Assembly: GCA_002633005.1 (NCBI GenBank) | Contig: NMRA01000001.1 | Coordinates: forward strand, 772,448-836,447 | Length of the DNA stretch: 64,000 bases | From: Phoronis australis | Taxonomy: Eukaryota; Phoronida; Phoronidae | Reading direction: 5' to 3' | The notes under the pieces: model-generated | The model's input: only the letters and a program-made list of their open reading frames with translations | Databases searched by the model: none | What the model was told of the DNA's origin: nothing | Made by a program: the position numbers and the translations under genes | Shown here: positions 47,670 to 58,815 of the stretch, in pieces | Layout: each line of letters begins with the position of its first letter | Position numbering within the stretch: position 1 is the first letter of the stretch

Positions 47670-50600
47670 CTACTCTATATTACAGTCCAACTCGATGCAC
47701 AAAATGTCCTTTTTGTCATCTCCGGTGTTTTCCCATTTCACAACAACGCCCATCTGAAAAACAACACCAGATACAGTTAACATCAAGCGCAGTGACAGTA
47801 GCACTAAATACCGCAATCTTTGTTGAATAAACAATGAAAAGTGCTTGAAATCAAGCCAATAGCTCATTTTTAAGTGCATGGCATGCTAACCAATGACATC
47901 ACAATTTCAACTAAAAGGAAATGAAGAAGAAATCATTCACTCGAGAGAATATCCAGTCTTGAGAGCCCAAAAGAATGAACATAGACCAGAGCCCGATACA
48001 ATCAAACTTTCTTTGGCACAATGCAGCCAAGTGTTATCAACAAAACTTTAAAAACATATCAGCAGAAGACAAGCCGAACCTATTATCCTTGCTCCTACGA
48101 TGTCAACAGTTAAACCTAGGGCATGTTTCATGAAAAGAGACTAACATCTTAAGACAGAAAGTGGCCCAGGATTTTATGCTTCCACTTCACAATCGCTGAA
48201 TAAAGATTTAGCCGAGCCTCATTATGAGCTTGTCAAATCTAGACATATATTATACAAATGTATTCAGTATTACAGTAACCAGTAGTTCTGTCTATAAATA
48301 TTCTAAGAGACTTTACATGTCTGCTCTTTGAAACAGTTGTGTGGAGCGTAAGACTGAGTTTTAACTTAAGTCTTAAGGTTACTTTTCACATTCTTGTAGC
48401 AAAATGTTTTGTGTCCAGGTAACAAAAAGCACAACCACTTCCAGTCATGTAGTGTTTTGTTTTCCATGAGTTTCCCAGGATACAACTTTTATTTTCAACG
48501 AGTTATTTTGTTGAAACAGTATAGTTATATGTTTTGCATTAAAATGATTGTTACCAAAAACCTGTATGCATGATTGCCAAAAGAGGGATTCTATATTCAT
48601 CCCTTGAAAGTTTCTACAACTTTGTCACGATTCTGCATCCTTTATTTTTTCCGTGTCTTCGAAGCATAGAAAGCTTTTACCAAATTTCATAAAAATCTGT
48701 CTAGGAACTTCAGAGAAACAAAGGGAAATTAAAAAAAAGAAACTGCCACTAGGGGGGCACGGAGCTTGTTGGATCCATCTGAAAGTTGTCGTCTACTTCA
48801 TATAAATAATTAAAATTGCCACTAGGGGGCACTGCGGTAGTCAGATTAGTCCTAAAACCATAATTGTTTGTTGCCAAGCACCAAATAAACTGCCACTAGT
48901 TTGCACAGTAGTAGAAGTCGTGGGAAAATCAGTCAGCTGTCCTCTTCGTAGTAAGAACATCATTATCAAACACGAAATGAAACGTTCCCAGCAATGCAGT
49001 GAGTTTTTGAATATGAAAAATCGACAGTTTAACAAACCTTGAACCAACTCCTGTGCACTCATAAAGAGACAAAACAAGACCCTATAAACATATTAGTTTC
49101 ACAACACGATACTAACCGTGGGATAGATCTTCAGAACGTCAATACTCGTATGGTAGGTGTAGGTTTTACCGGCAACCAGAGGACAGGTGATGCCAGAGTT
49201 TACGCATCCGTTAGGATTCTTCAGTGGAAAGGATACCTCCGACCCAAACACTTCACCGTGCACCAAGGCCGTCAAAGTCTTCGATGCCTCTCCTTCAGAA
49301 ACAATAGATAATGGTTATTGGTGTCAATTTTAGTCTCAAGAAAATGACAAGTCTTCATTCTGGGCAAAATATGCTGGACAGGTAAAATTTTATTTTGTAA
49401 AATTCATCAAAAACAATTTGATTAAAACATTTTTACTAGACAAAGTGTATACAATTTATATCAAGTGAATTACTGGTGTACTTAACAATATTTGGTTACA
49501 TTTTGAAAGAATTCGTGTACAGATTATAGATTTATAAAACAGTACTTTGGGGTCAGTAATTCACAATAGCACCCACCACTATAACAGTGACATCATTTCA
49601 AATATTGTTTCACATTTTTTTCTCGAAGTTGTAATACCTTCAGTATTCGAACCAGTCTCCCATATTTCGCAAGCCACCAGCAGATTAGGAACGTAATTCA
49701 AGCAGGCTTTCACAAATTCCATTTCAAAAATTAAAAAAGAGGAACAACCTGTACATAGACTAGTGGGTACAACACACCAATGCACTTGTTTGTGTGTAGC
49801 ACTTTGGGTCAATGGCCTTGTGGAAAGATAAAGATACATAACATTTATATTAAACAGGACGCCAACAAATAGACCTACCAGGCTGGAAGCTCATGGTGAA
49901 GTTCACCGACGTTCCTTTCTTGAAGACACATGTGTCGCTTTTCCCATTCACTAAAACGCTAATCACCTTGCCAGTGTCAGCAACACCCTCTGTGAACAAA
50001 CAGCATATGTGTCAATTAAATGTCCGCGATTCAAAAGGACCATCAGTACATCACCATTAGGTTAATTTTTTAATTACTCAATCCTCTTAGCTCGTTGTAG
50101 GACATGATTAGACATCAAGGTGTTGCCTCTACTTTACCGAATATTTCACCACAGCTTAGACCTCTCCCCAAAATGACTTAGTCGACACAAGTTTTAAGCT
50201 GTATTTCCTTCACACGCACTTGCATAGGTGGATTTTGGGGGGACCCACAGCCATGACTATGACCAACAAAAAAAGCAGTTGGATCATACCTATTTGTATC
50301 CCAGAAGTTTTCGTTCTACTCAATAAATCTTCATTCAACATGTCCTGAGAAACAATTTAAATGGCAAAGAAATGCATTGGAAAGAAATCTTGATAAGGAT
50401 TGCCAGAGTATCTGTCCCAGCTAGAACATCAGTATTCTCCTAACCGTACATGTTCAAATAGGGTGCTACACCATGGTTAAAATGTATTGCCCTACGTTTG
50501 GGAACCTTGAGTCATGTTCAAAAAGCTCCGAGCCATATGTTTAAAATGTTGATCCATGCTTGTAAAGTCTAAATTTTTTGCTATTTACAAGGCAAGTAAT

Positions 50601-51432
50601 TGAAATACTGTTACATGGAAATGAAAATACTAACACGGTAATTAATGAGAACCATGGATGTTTTTGTGAAGGAAGATTGGACCACAACCACACGATTTCA
50701 ATTTCCACCCTCTTTAAATTAATTCTTACTTAAAAAGGACTCTGAACGGGGCCGACTTTTTTAAAGGTGAACTTCTATGGGGATCAAAGAGCATCATAGC
50801 ATGATTTTGGTGGCAAAGCCACGGCCAAGCATAATTATCCATAATCAACAGAAAACCTTCCAGTGCAAATGGGCCCTATATGTAATGTATGGCCCAGTTC
50901 AGATGGTCTAGCACTGTTTAAAAGAATGTGTATAATGAGATACTACTACTGTACTAGTAGCCCAGGGAATGGAAACTTGGCGATGGCTGGCGGGTGGGGG
51001 AGGCAAAGAGAACAAGTCAATTATTCCCCAAAATCTCTTTTCCATGTTTCGATTCGGTCATTACTTCCTTAAATAATTCATTAAACTAATAAAAAGTTCG
51101 CAGGTAACTCAGAAACACCCCACCCCCAAAAATCTTTTTTACGATTCGAGGACCAAGAAGCCTTGTCCTAAGTAACACACAATGATTAGTGATCGCACCA
51201 ACCAACTTAACAAAGACAAAGTTAATTTCTACTTTCAAGATGCAACTCTTAAATCCAGGAAAAAAAGGCGAGAAGCAAGCCACTCGCCGGATTCGAAAAT
51301 CCAGTACTGTAGGGGTTACGTTAACACCACGATACATCTGTCATGCTCACCACAAAGTTTCCACATTTGATCTGCCTGTACATAGCTAACTGCTATTAAA
51401 AGGAATGTAGAAATAACGACGACACACTTCAT
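47670..51432 (-). CDS. NPC2: NPC2-like intracellular cholesterol transporter (150 aa)
   Basis: Small secreted/lysosomal ML-domain protein that binds sterols and hands them to NPC1. Four exons: 51432-51351, 49989-49879, 49292-49117 and 47753-47670, phases closing to 150 residues (human is 151). Residues 1-20 form a signal peptide (MKCVVVISTFLLIAVSYVQA). The mature part follows the NPC2 pattern: KLC at 25-27, FKKGTSVNFTMSF (50-62), LVHGEVFGSEVSFPL (74-88), NGCVNSGITCP (92-102), YPTMGVVVKWE (121-131) and the final ILCIELDC. Cysteines are at 27, 48, 94, 101, 142 and 147 in the mature chain. The usual pair 27-142 and the 94-101 loop pair are kept. The first cysteine of the short CxxxxC loop is absent and a new one appears at 147, so C48 probably pairs differently. 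Several invertebrates have expanded NPC2 families; which member this is cannot be told. Confidence 0.93.
48745..48905 (+). repeat. Three CTGCCACTAG motifs at 73-74 bp spacing, CTCF-like core
   Basis: GCCACTAG followed by a GCAC block recurs at 48745, 48818 and 48892, spaced 73 and 74 bp. The middle copy CCACTAGGGGGCAC (48819-48832) matches the CTCF core consensus CCASYAGRKGGCRS at every position. The first has one extra G and the third has lost the G run. In NPC2 intron 3. Confidence 0.5.
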
Positions 51433-51985
51433 CTCGGAGCACGGTTCTGTTGCGAGTGAGGCAAACTTCGTTCCGTTCCGCTATCTGTTTACAAGTATAA
51501 ATTGGCACAAGTCATGTGCCTGTCGTCCGATGCTTGGTGCGCTAAAAACTAGGAGCAGTGACTGACATAATGTGTATTAATATGCACCTTCATCTACCGA
51601 GTACTGCCTTGCAATATTAAATGAGTACTTATATTACATATAAATTTATTTATTTTAGAGAATTAATTTTAAAAAGGTTCATAAATTGAGAAATCTGGTT
51701 CTCGATTTCGTACATTGAGTTAGTATTTTTGCAATAGCCTCAATTGAGGTCATGGTGATGGGAGCTACCGACCAACGGGGTGCACTGGAGTCAGTGGTTC
51801 TGCCGTGCGTGAACTTGGAATGGTGCTTAATCTCAAGATTAAGCGGAAGTGAGTGTTACTTGGAATTCCAAGATCACTTGCGTGACCTTAGAATAGTAGA
51901 AATTTATTCCAATTTCACGCACGGCAACACCATTCGCACGCACACGCGCCCACACACACATGGGAAAACAGCAAAATACATAAGA
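51433..51985. promoter_or_regulatory. NPC2 upstream region
   Basis: No coding sequence. A TCATGTG E-box/M-box variant is at 51512-51518, 80 bp before the ATG. Farther out is A/T-rich sequence, an inverted pair around CTTGGAAT..ATTCCAAG near 51816-51871 and a CA/CG-rich tract at 51935-51960 before the gap. Confidence 0.3.
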
Positions 51986-52358
51986 NNNNNNNNNNNNNNN
52001 NNNNNNNNNNNNNNNNNNNNNNNNNNNNNNNNNNNNNNNNNNNNNNNNNNNNNNNNNNNNNNNNNNNNNNNNNNNNNNNNNNNNNNNNNNNNNNNNNNNN
52101 NNNNNNNNNNNNNNNNNNNNNNNNNNNNNNNNNNNNNNNNNNNNNNNNNNNNNNNNNNNNNNNNNNNNNNNNNNNNNNNNNNNNNNNNNNNNNNNNNNNN
52201 NNNNNNNNNNNNNNNNNNNNNNNNNNNNNNNNNNNNNNNNNNNNNNNNNNNNNNNNNNNNNNNNNNNNNNNNNNNNNNNNNNNNNNNNNNNNNNNNNNNN
52301 NNNNNNNNNNNNNNNNNNNNNNNNNNNNNNNNNNNNNNNNNNNNNNNNNNNNNNNNNN
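51986..52358. other. Assembly gap (373 N)
   Basis: Run of unknown bases immediately preceding a perfect tandem duplication, which suggests a collapsed or misjoined repeat. Confidence 0.98.
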
Positions 52359-53004
52359 GGTAGATTTTAAAAGCATGTTTTTAAGTTTAGAACGTAGGCC
52401 TATACATCCAAACTCGACACTGAAGTTCAATTTACCATAATTTCTTCTGTCACGTGAAAATTTGAGGACTTTGACTGGTTCACTTTTAATTTGAAGTCAT
52501 TCTTGTTGAAACTTAGAAACGGATTTGCCGCGTCATCACAGGCAACCCACGCATGTATAATTGACTTGTTGTGATCTACAAACCCAATCATCGTGTGAAT
52601 ACGGGACAATTTCAGTCTTCGTAGACAAGAGTGATAGCGAAATTAGTTTGCTTTGGGTGATCTCTTTTAATCGGTACACTTGAAGGTCATTGGGTAGATT
52701 TTAAAAGCATGTTTTTAAGTTTAGAACGTAGGCCTATACATCCAAACTCGACACTGAAGTTCAATTTACCATAATTTCTTCTGTCACGTGAAAATTTGAG
52801 GACTTTGACTGGTTCACTTTTAATTTGAAGTCATTCTTGTTGAAACTTAGAAACGGATTTGCCGCGTCATCACAGGCAACCCACGCATGTATAATTGACT
52901 TGTTGTGATCTACAAACCCAATCATCGTGTGAATACGGGACAATTTCAGTCTTCGTAGACAAGAGTGATAGCGAAATTAGTTTGCTTTGGGTGATCTCTT
53001 TTAA
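52359..53004. repeat. Exact tandem duplication, 334-bp period
   Basis: Bases 52359-52670 recur at 52693-53004 with no difference that I can see. Each copy carries the same 60-codon minus-strand frame (52609-52427 and 52943-52761; begins MSRIHTMIGFVDHNKSI), which I do not recognise. The unit ends with TCTCTTTTAA and then the sequences diverge. Confidence 0.85.
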
Positions 53005-53084
53005 CCGTGCACCATTTCACTTTTCACGTAATTTGTAGCATATGGCCGGTTCACGATTCGGAACACTAAGTGCAATTCAAGCTG

Positions 53085-53235
53085 CAGTTAGGTCGGTTCT
53101 CAGGGGCTCGAGGGGCTCGAATGAGCCCCCTCGCCATTTGGCGAAGTCACTGTGGGCAAAAAGGTCCGCCTCTGAGAAACAAAAACTCCAAAAAAGTAGG
53201 AACCGAGACAAGTCCACTAAAAAGGCGATGCACCA
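53085..53235 (-). repeat. Dispersed repeat E, copy 2 (inverted)
   Basis: Reverse complement aligns with 10265-10445: TTTTAGTGGACTTGTCTCG, TTTCTCAGAGGCGGACC, TTTTTGCCCAC, and the hairpin GGGGCTCGAATGAGCCCC. Confidence 0.6.
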
Positions 53236-53889
53236 CAAGGGGCTTTTTCAGTGCTGCGCCACCCATGCCGTATGCCATTGAAATTTTGAGTTAGATTAAG
53301 TATTCGAGGTAGGCCTACCAGCTAAAAGTGATTTTAAACGAACAATAGTATCGCACTGAACACCGGCCGGAATGACAGACAAATTGCACCCAGGAAAGGG
53401 TTCGCCAGCGACCCCTAACATGAGCTAGCTCATATATTCGATCGAGGTACCAGGCACAGAAAACAATTTCATGTGATTCAGTACATGTCACTGATCACTA
53501 AATTCCCCATGACATATTAAATATCCTCTGGAAAGGGTCCACCAAAGGAGCTAGCTCATACACTCAAGATGCCACAATAAACTATTCCATGTGACTCAAA
53601 TAGAAGTTACTGGTTAGGGTTATTTAATGTCCTGTGACAGACAAAACCGCATTCTGGGTTGTGCGTGCCAGCCCCAGAAATTTTTACCACGTAATTCTAT
53701 TGAAAATCTGATATAAAAATTGGATAACGAAGATTCTGGCTAAATGCTGGCAGAGTTGAACTGCGATAAGGAAGGTGCTATCACGTGCTTAGTTTGAAGT
53801 TCACGGCGAATTCTTGTATTTCCCGTTACTTTCGCGTGTACCAAAGCGTGTACTGAACTCTCATTGCTTAAAATGAATATCCCTTACAA

Positions 53890-54250
53890 AAATGAACTTA
53901 AGTTTTTCGCTGAAAACTTAAGTTTTGGGCAGAAAAACTTAGGATTTGAAACACTTAAAATTTTAAAAGAAACTTAAGTTTTAAGACCTAAGTCACTTTC
54001 GTCAAAAACTTAAATTCTTTTCAGCACCATCTTAAGTATTTCAGAGAACGTACGTTTTTCAGAAAACTTAAGTTTTTTCAAATCTAAAATTTAAGTTTTT
54101 GAAATGAAGTAATAACTTAAGTTTCTATGAAAACTTAAGTTTTTCAAACTTAAAAGCTTATCACAAAACTCGGTTAAGTTTTTCGAATTATAGGAGCTTA
54201 AGTTTTCCTGACTTCTTAAGTTTTTCAGAAAACTTATGTTTTTCATGTAA
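53890..54250. repeat. CTTAAGT palindrome cluster
   Basis: Nine exact CTTAAGT heptamers and several one-base variants in about 350 bp, usually as AAACTTAAGTTTTTC and often preceded by CAGAAA. Spacing is irregular, so it is not a simple satellite. No coding frame. Confidence 0.8.
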
Positions 54251-55151
54251 GGAAAACTTCTGAAAACTATAAAGTGTCTATGTTATCCGACAAAATTTAC
54301 GTTTTCAAGTTTTGAAAATTTGAATATTGTGAGATATTTGATTTTTACTGTTCGAAGTTTTATCAATTTTTCCAACAAAAAATTCTTGTTTGCTGATGCA
54401 AAACCCATTACTTAATAAAATTGTATGCATGTAAAATGGACAAATTCGTTGCCCTGAATTCCTTAACATTTAGATAACTTGAATCATTGCAAATCATAAA
54501 ACAATGAACGACTAAGGCTCGGACGGAACCAGCCATTTCATCGGTTAAAAAATATGGCACACACAACCCAGAGTGGGTTTTGTCCTTCACAGGCCATTTA
54601 CTAACAAGTAACTCGTATTTGAATCACATGGCATTGTTTCTTGTGGTACGTCGAAGGTTTGAGCTAGCGTTTTTGAGTTTCTAGCGACCTCGTCCAGCGT
54701 CGAGGACGGCAATTTGTCTGGCCTATGTGTCACTCGGTGTTCATTGCGGCACGATTATCGGTATAAGAAATTTTGATCTCGTTCCTTTTTTGTGGAGTAA
54801 GGCAATTACCGCCTTAGCGATGACTTCAAGGCAATAAAACTTGCTTTAACAAATCAAACTACCGTGGACTAAAACGGGTGATTTTTCTATCAAAGTGGCT
54901 TCCGAAACTGAATTATCCGATAAACATTCTGTCGTGGTTGGTTTATCCCGGAGAAATACGATACATATTAGCCAAAATACGATTTCATTGTTTCTGTTGT
55001 GCCTACTGCTGGAAGCGTGTTTACTGTAATGCCGGACGCACCATGACATTTGAGCGCCAACAAACGATTGCGAGAACGCTTTAACAATAACAAACTTCTT
55101 ACCTCATCCTGTAAACTTATTTCATCTGGAATCGAAACTGTACAGGGTACA

Positions 55152-55171
55152 AATGAATGAATGAATGAATG
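55152..55171 (+). repeat. (AATG)n microsatellite, possible LINE tail
   Basis: Five AATG units. On the minus strand the upstream sequence is a compact G/C-balanced block (GCCTCGTCGAGGCTGGG) then (CATT)n, as at the 3' end of some LINEs. Weak evidence. Confidence 0.3.
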
Positions 55172-55796
55172 AACGGTCATTTTAAGAATTATAAGAAGCA
55201 CTGTGACCCAGCCTCGACGAGGCTTACAATAATGTAGCAATAATTAAACAAATTGATTAAAGACAAAATGAAGGAACATGGGAGAATCTGTGTACATTAC
55301 TCTAGCAACTGAACAATAATTAATTATGTAAATATCATCTTTTTCAGTGAGGCGTGGGTTTTGTTGCAACTACTTGCAATAATTAATTAATCACAACATC
55401 GAAAGAAACATGGAAGAACATGGAAGAAACTGTGAGACATGCCACTCAACTAACAGTAACAGGAGATAAGAAGCAGTAGAGTACAAATTTAACTTCCGGC
55501 TTGAAAAATAATCCCTGAGATGTTTAGCTAAAGAACGTATGGTACTTTCATTGGCCAAACATGACTGTTTACTGGTGTCTAGGCTAAACTGCCTGACATT
55601 TGGTACGCTGATTACATTTTTGACTATACCAAGATACTATTCATTAAAAAATGGGGAGGCCATAGGGACTCATCTGTAAATTAGAGCTGGCATATTTGAC
55701 AGAATTTCATTCAAACAATCCGAGAAAGAAGGCATTGTGTGTTAACCGGTTTTCTCCGTGTGACATGAAATACTCATGATTTATGACGTCGCTTTC

Positions 55797-55949
55797 GTAA
55801 AACGTAACAATGGTACATTTCTCGGATGTGCACTCGACGTTAATTGTAACAATCACATAAAATGTAACAACCTGTTGCATTTTAGATGAGGCCTAGCAAC
55901 GTAAAATGTAACAATTGTTACATTTTACCGCGTATCAGCGCATGCATTC
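55797..55949 (+). repeat. GTAAAATGTAACA repeat block, copy 1
   Basis: About 150 bp with several GTAAAATGTAACA-type motifs and a perfect 28-bp palindrome at 55901-55928. A direct copy is at 57944-58100. Confidence 0.75.
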
Positions 55950-57943
55950 CTAACACCATATTTGGAGGATGGCTGCGAAACCAGGTCAAGCAATAGAAAT
56001 CTAGGCCTACACTAGAAAAAGAGTTTGCTCAATAGTCCATTTATGAGTAGATCGAGCTGGCAAAGATTAAGAAAACACCGAGCGAAAAGAGTACGAAAGG
56101 GATATAGAGACACATTTACCACAAGAACAGTGCAATAAAAGAAATACTTGATGTCACACCACTCGTGATCGATGCTTAGGAAACAATAGGAAAGTCAGAC
56201 ACCTGGGTCAAGTTAAATAGAACAATAGCAGATGGCACGTTCCCCTTAGACAATATAGCGTGAACTGGTGGGCGCTAGAGAAATTCAAGATGAGCGGTCC
56301 TACATGCCAAAACGTGGAAATCGGTGTAATGAGCCATTCTCGCGCCAAACCTTTTATTCTGTGGTATATGAATTCTAGATATTTAGTCCACTTCGAAGTC
56401 GTTGCGGAAATTTAATACGTGGTTTACGTCGCAGAAGCCAACAAATCTCAGTTATTTCTGGGAGATATAGACGGTCTATGCAGTAGGTCGGACAGCAAGT
56501 TTTTGGCCGGGAATACGATTGCAAAGTCACTTGACATTACCTATCAAGATGCTGGTTTATGTGCACAGGAATGAGTTACTTTTCTGCAGGTATTGATGCA
56601 TAGCTAGACAATAACAATAAGTTGAAAATTCACCGGCTCAATGCGAAACCGTACATGAGTTGCTCATGACGAGTTCGTACAGATATTTTGAGAGTAAGTA
56701 TCATAAAATGCTACATATCTCAAACTACAAGTTACACTTCTCATATGCGCGTTTTCTATGGTTACATGGTTCAGCACTCAAACACAAAAATTTAGATAAA
56801 CAAGAACAAATGTAAAAAATGACGTTCGAAGTTTATCGTGTGAAGTCTCTTGAGCCTAGTCAGTATAGGGACCCTATTAATGTAATTAAGGTCACATTCA
56901 ACGACTACTCCTCCACTGAGTGCATGCCAACAGTTTCATAACAGGGTAAACGATCTCATAGAGTACGCCTTGTCGGTGAATTTCTGCCAATTTTACTAAT
57001 GATGACGCCGTACCCCGGCCTCACGACCACTCCAAACACGTATAGTTTATGTCCGTACACGTGATTCTAATGACCTGCTAACCGCAGCCATAGCCGTCTA
57101 GTCGCCAGTTCAGTCAAGAATGTCTGTCTCCAGAGTTCAAATTAAGACAATTGTTGAACTTAAACATTATAGAATGATCGAGCCTCAGTTCTTTGAACAG
57201 AAATGTTTTCAACCAGAGAAAAATGATAACACGATGGTTATCCTCACGATGTGAGTCGCACGTAAGAGATTACAGTGTGAATTCAGTTATTCGTGACAAA
57301 CTACCAAAAGTTATAGTAATATCACAAACAATAACCGTGCTTGCCGAAAGTTCAGAAATAATCAATTTTTGAAGTTGGCGCACGTCTAAACAAGATTTTA
57401 AATCTCAACCTCCTCGTTTCCAAAAAGTAGGCCTCCTCTGCATTCCCAGCTGTCAAGATGTTTCTCACAATATCGTTTAGGGTTGAAACGGCACTCGACG
57501 TTCATTACGGGAAGCCCGGTGAAAACATTGAACCATAAATGCGATGATTTTAAAACCTTTGGAGTCATGTGTATATTGCACTGTGTCCATGTTAAAAGAA
57601 TTCAAAAATAATAATAACAGTAATAGTAATAATAAGGGTTAGCCAAAGTCATGCCGTGTCAACCTATAGAACAGGTATACGAAAAATGCCCAAAAGAGTG
57701 ACAGTGTCACAGCAAAAATACTCTCCAAAATGGTGCCATTTTCGACAAGATACTATCTAAAAGGGTGTTTTTTCTGAATTTCTGGAACAAAACTGTGCGA
57801 AAATGTGAATTATTACAGAGAAGTACATTCTAAACGCGCAACTTTTTGTCAAAGCCCACTCTCACTAAATGGGTAGGTAGACCGTGGTAAATACCACGTG
57901 TTCGTGACTTTGGTCATTTACTTTGTAATATGACGTTGGTTTC
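55950..57943. other. Unannotated 2 kb between two direct repeat blocks
   Basis: No convincing ORF or exon. Base composition is unremarkable apart from an AAT/AAC-rich tract near 57607-57640. It could be the decayed interior of an element bounded by the two repeats, or unique DNA. Confidence 0.35.
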
Positions 57944-58100
57944 CTAAAATGTAACAATGGTACATTTCTCGCATACCCATTCGACGTAAAATGTAACAAT
58001 TACGTAAAATGTCACAACTTGTTGCATTTTAGGAGAGGCTTAGCAACGTAAAATGTAACAATGACATAAAATGCAGTGTTACATTTCACGGCGTATCAGA
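57944..58100 (+). repeat. GTAAAATGTAACA repeat block, copy 2
   Basis: Colinear with 55797-55949: AACAATGGTACATTTCTCG, then a CGACGTAAAATGTAACAAT block, TTGTTGCATTTTAG, GCAACGTAAAATGTAAC and GCGTATCAG. The terminal palindrome is interrupted here. Confidence 0.75.
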
Positions 58101-58815
58101 GCGCTTTCATTTATTACTATGGCCGGCGACTGTACTTGTAAATTATATACTTAAAATACTACCATCTATCAAGGGGGTTTAGCTGCGCGAGTTGTGAGAC
58201 CGATTACAGCGGACGGAGGTTAACCTCCGAAAATTACTGTTCTTCAAATGTACATATTGCTTTCCAGTCGCAACTGCTTATGCAAGTTTTTACCTATGTT
58301 ATTATGATTTACAACTGTGATGTCTCATAATCTTACGTTCTATCGTTTTATTTTATTAATTATTTCCCTACATAATTTGTGCAGACGTTTTTCATTTCAC
58401 TGGTACAACGTCTCACTTTTTTATTTGCACTGTTTTTTCTCATTTACTGATATATGTATTTATGCTTTGTTTATTTATTTATTTATGTTGTATGGTATGT
58501 TGATTTCGTGTCTTTCATTTATTCCAATATGTACATATTGTTGTACATTTTTTAACTGGGCACTGGGGGAGAACATTGAATGACACTGAAGAGGCTACCC
58601 ACTTTAAATACATATTTCATTAGTCAATGTAACTTTTCTACTTTAGTACACAGGTCTGTAGTTTATTCAAATACAAACACAACCCTTATAGTTCACCCAT
58701 GTATTAAGGACTTAGTCAACGAATTCTACAAATGATTCGGAATCGCATGAAACTATACCCGCACATTTGATTTTAAACACACATCGTGCAGTTTCTACAT
58801 CTCATGTTTACTTGA

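Noticed and set aside
52427-52943. Two identical 60-codon frames as duplicated genes
   Set aside because: No homology recognised, no clear acceptor, and the duplication beside a gap may be artefactual; reported as a repeat only.
58317-58583. 88-codon hydrophobic plus-strand frame
   Set aside because: T-rich low-complexity DNA downstream of the cysteine-array gene; biased composition explains the hydrophobicity.
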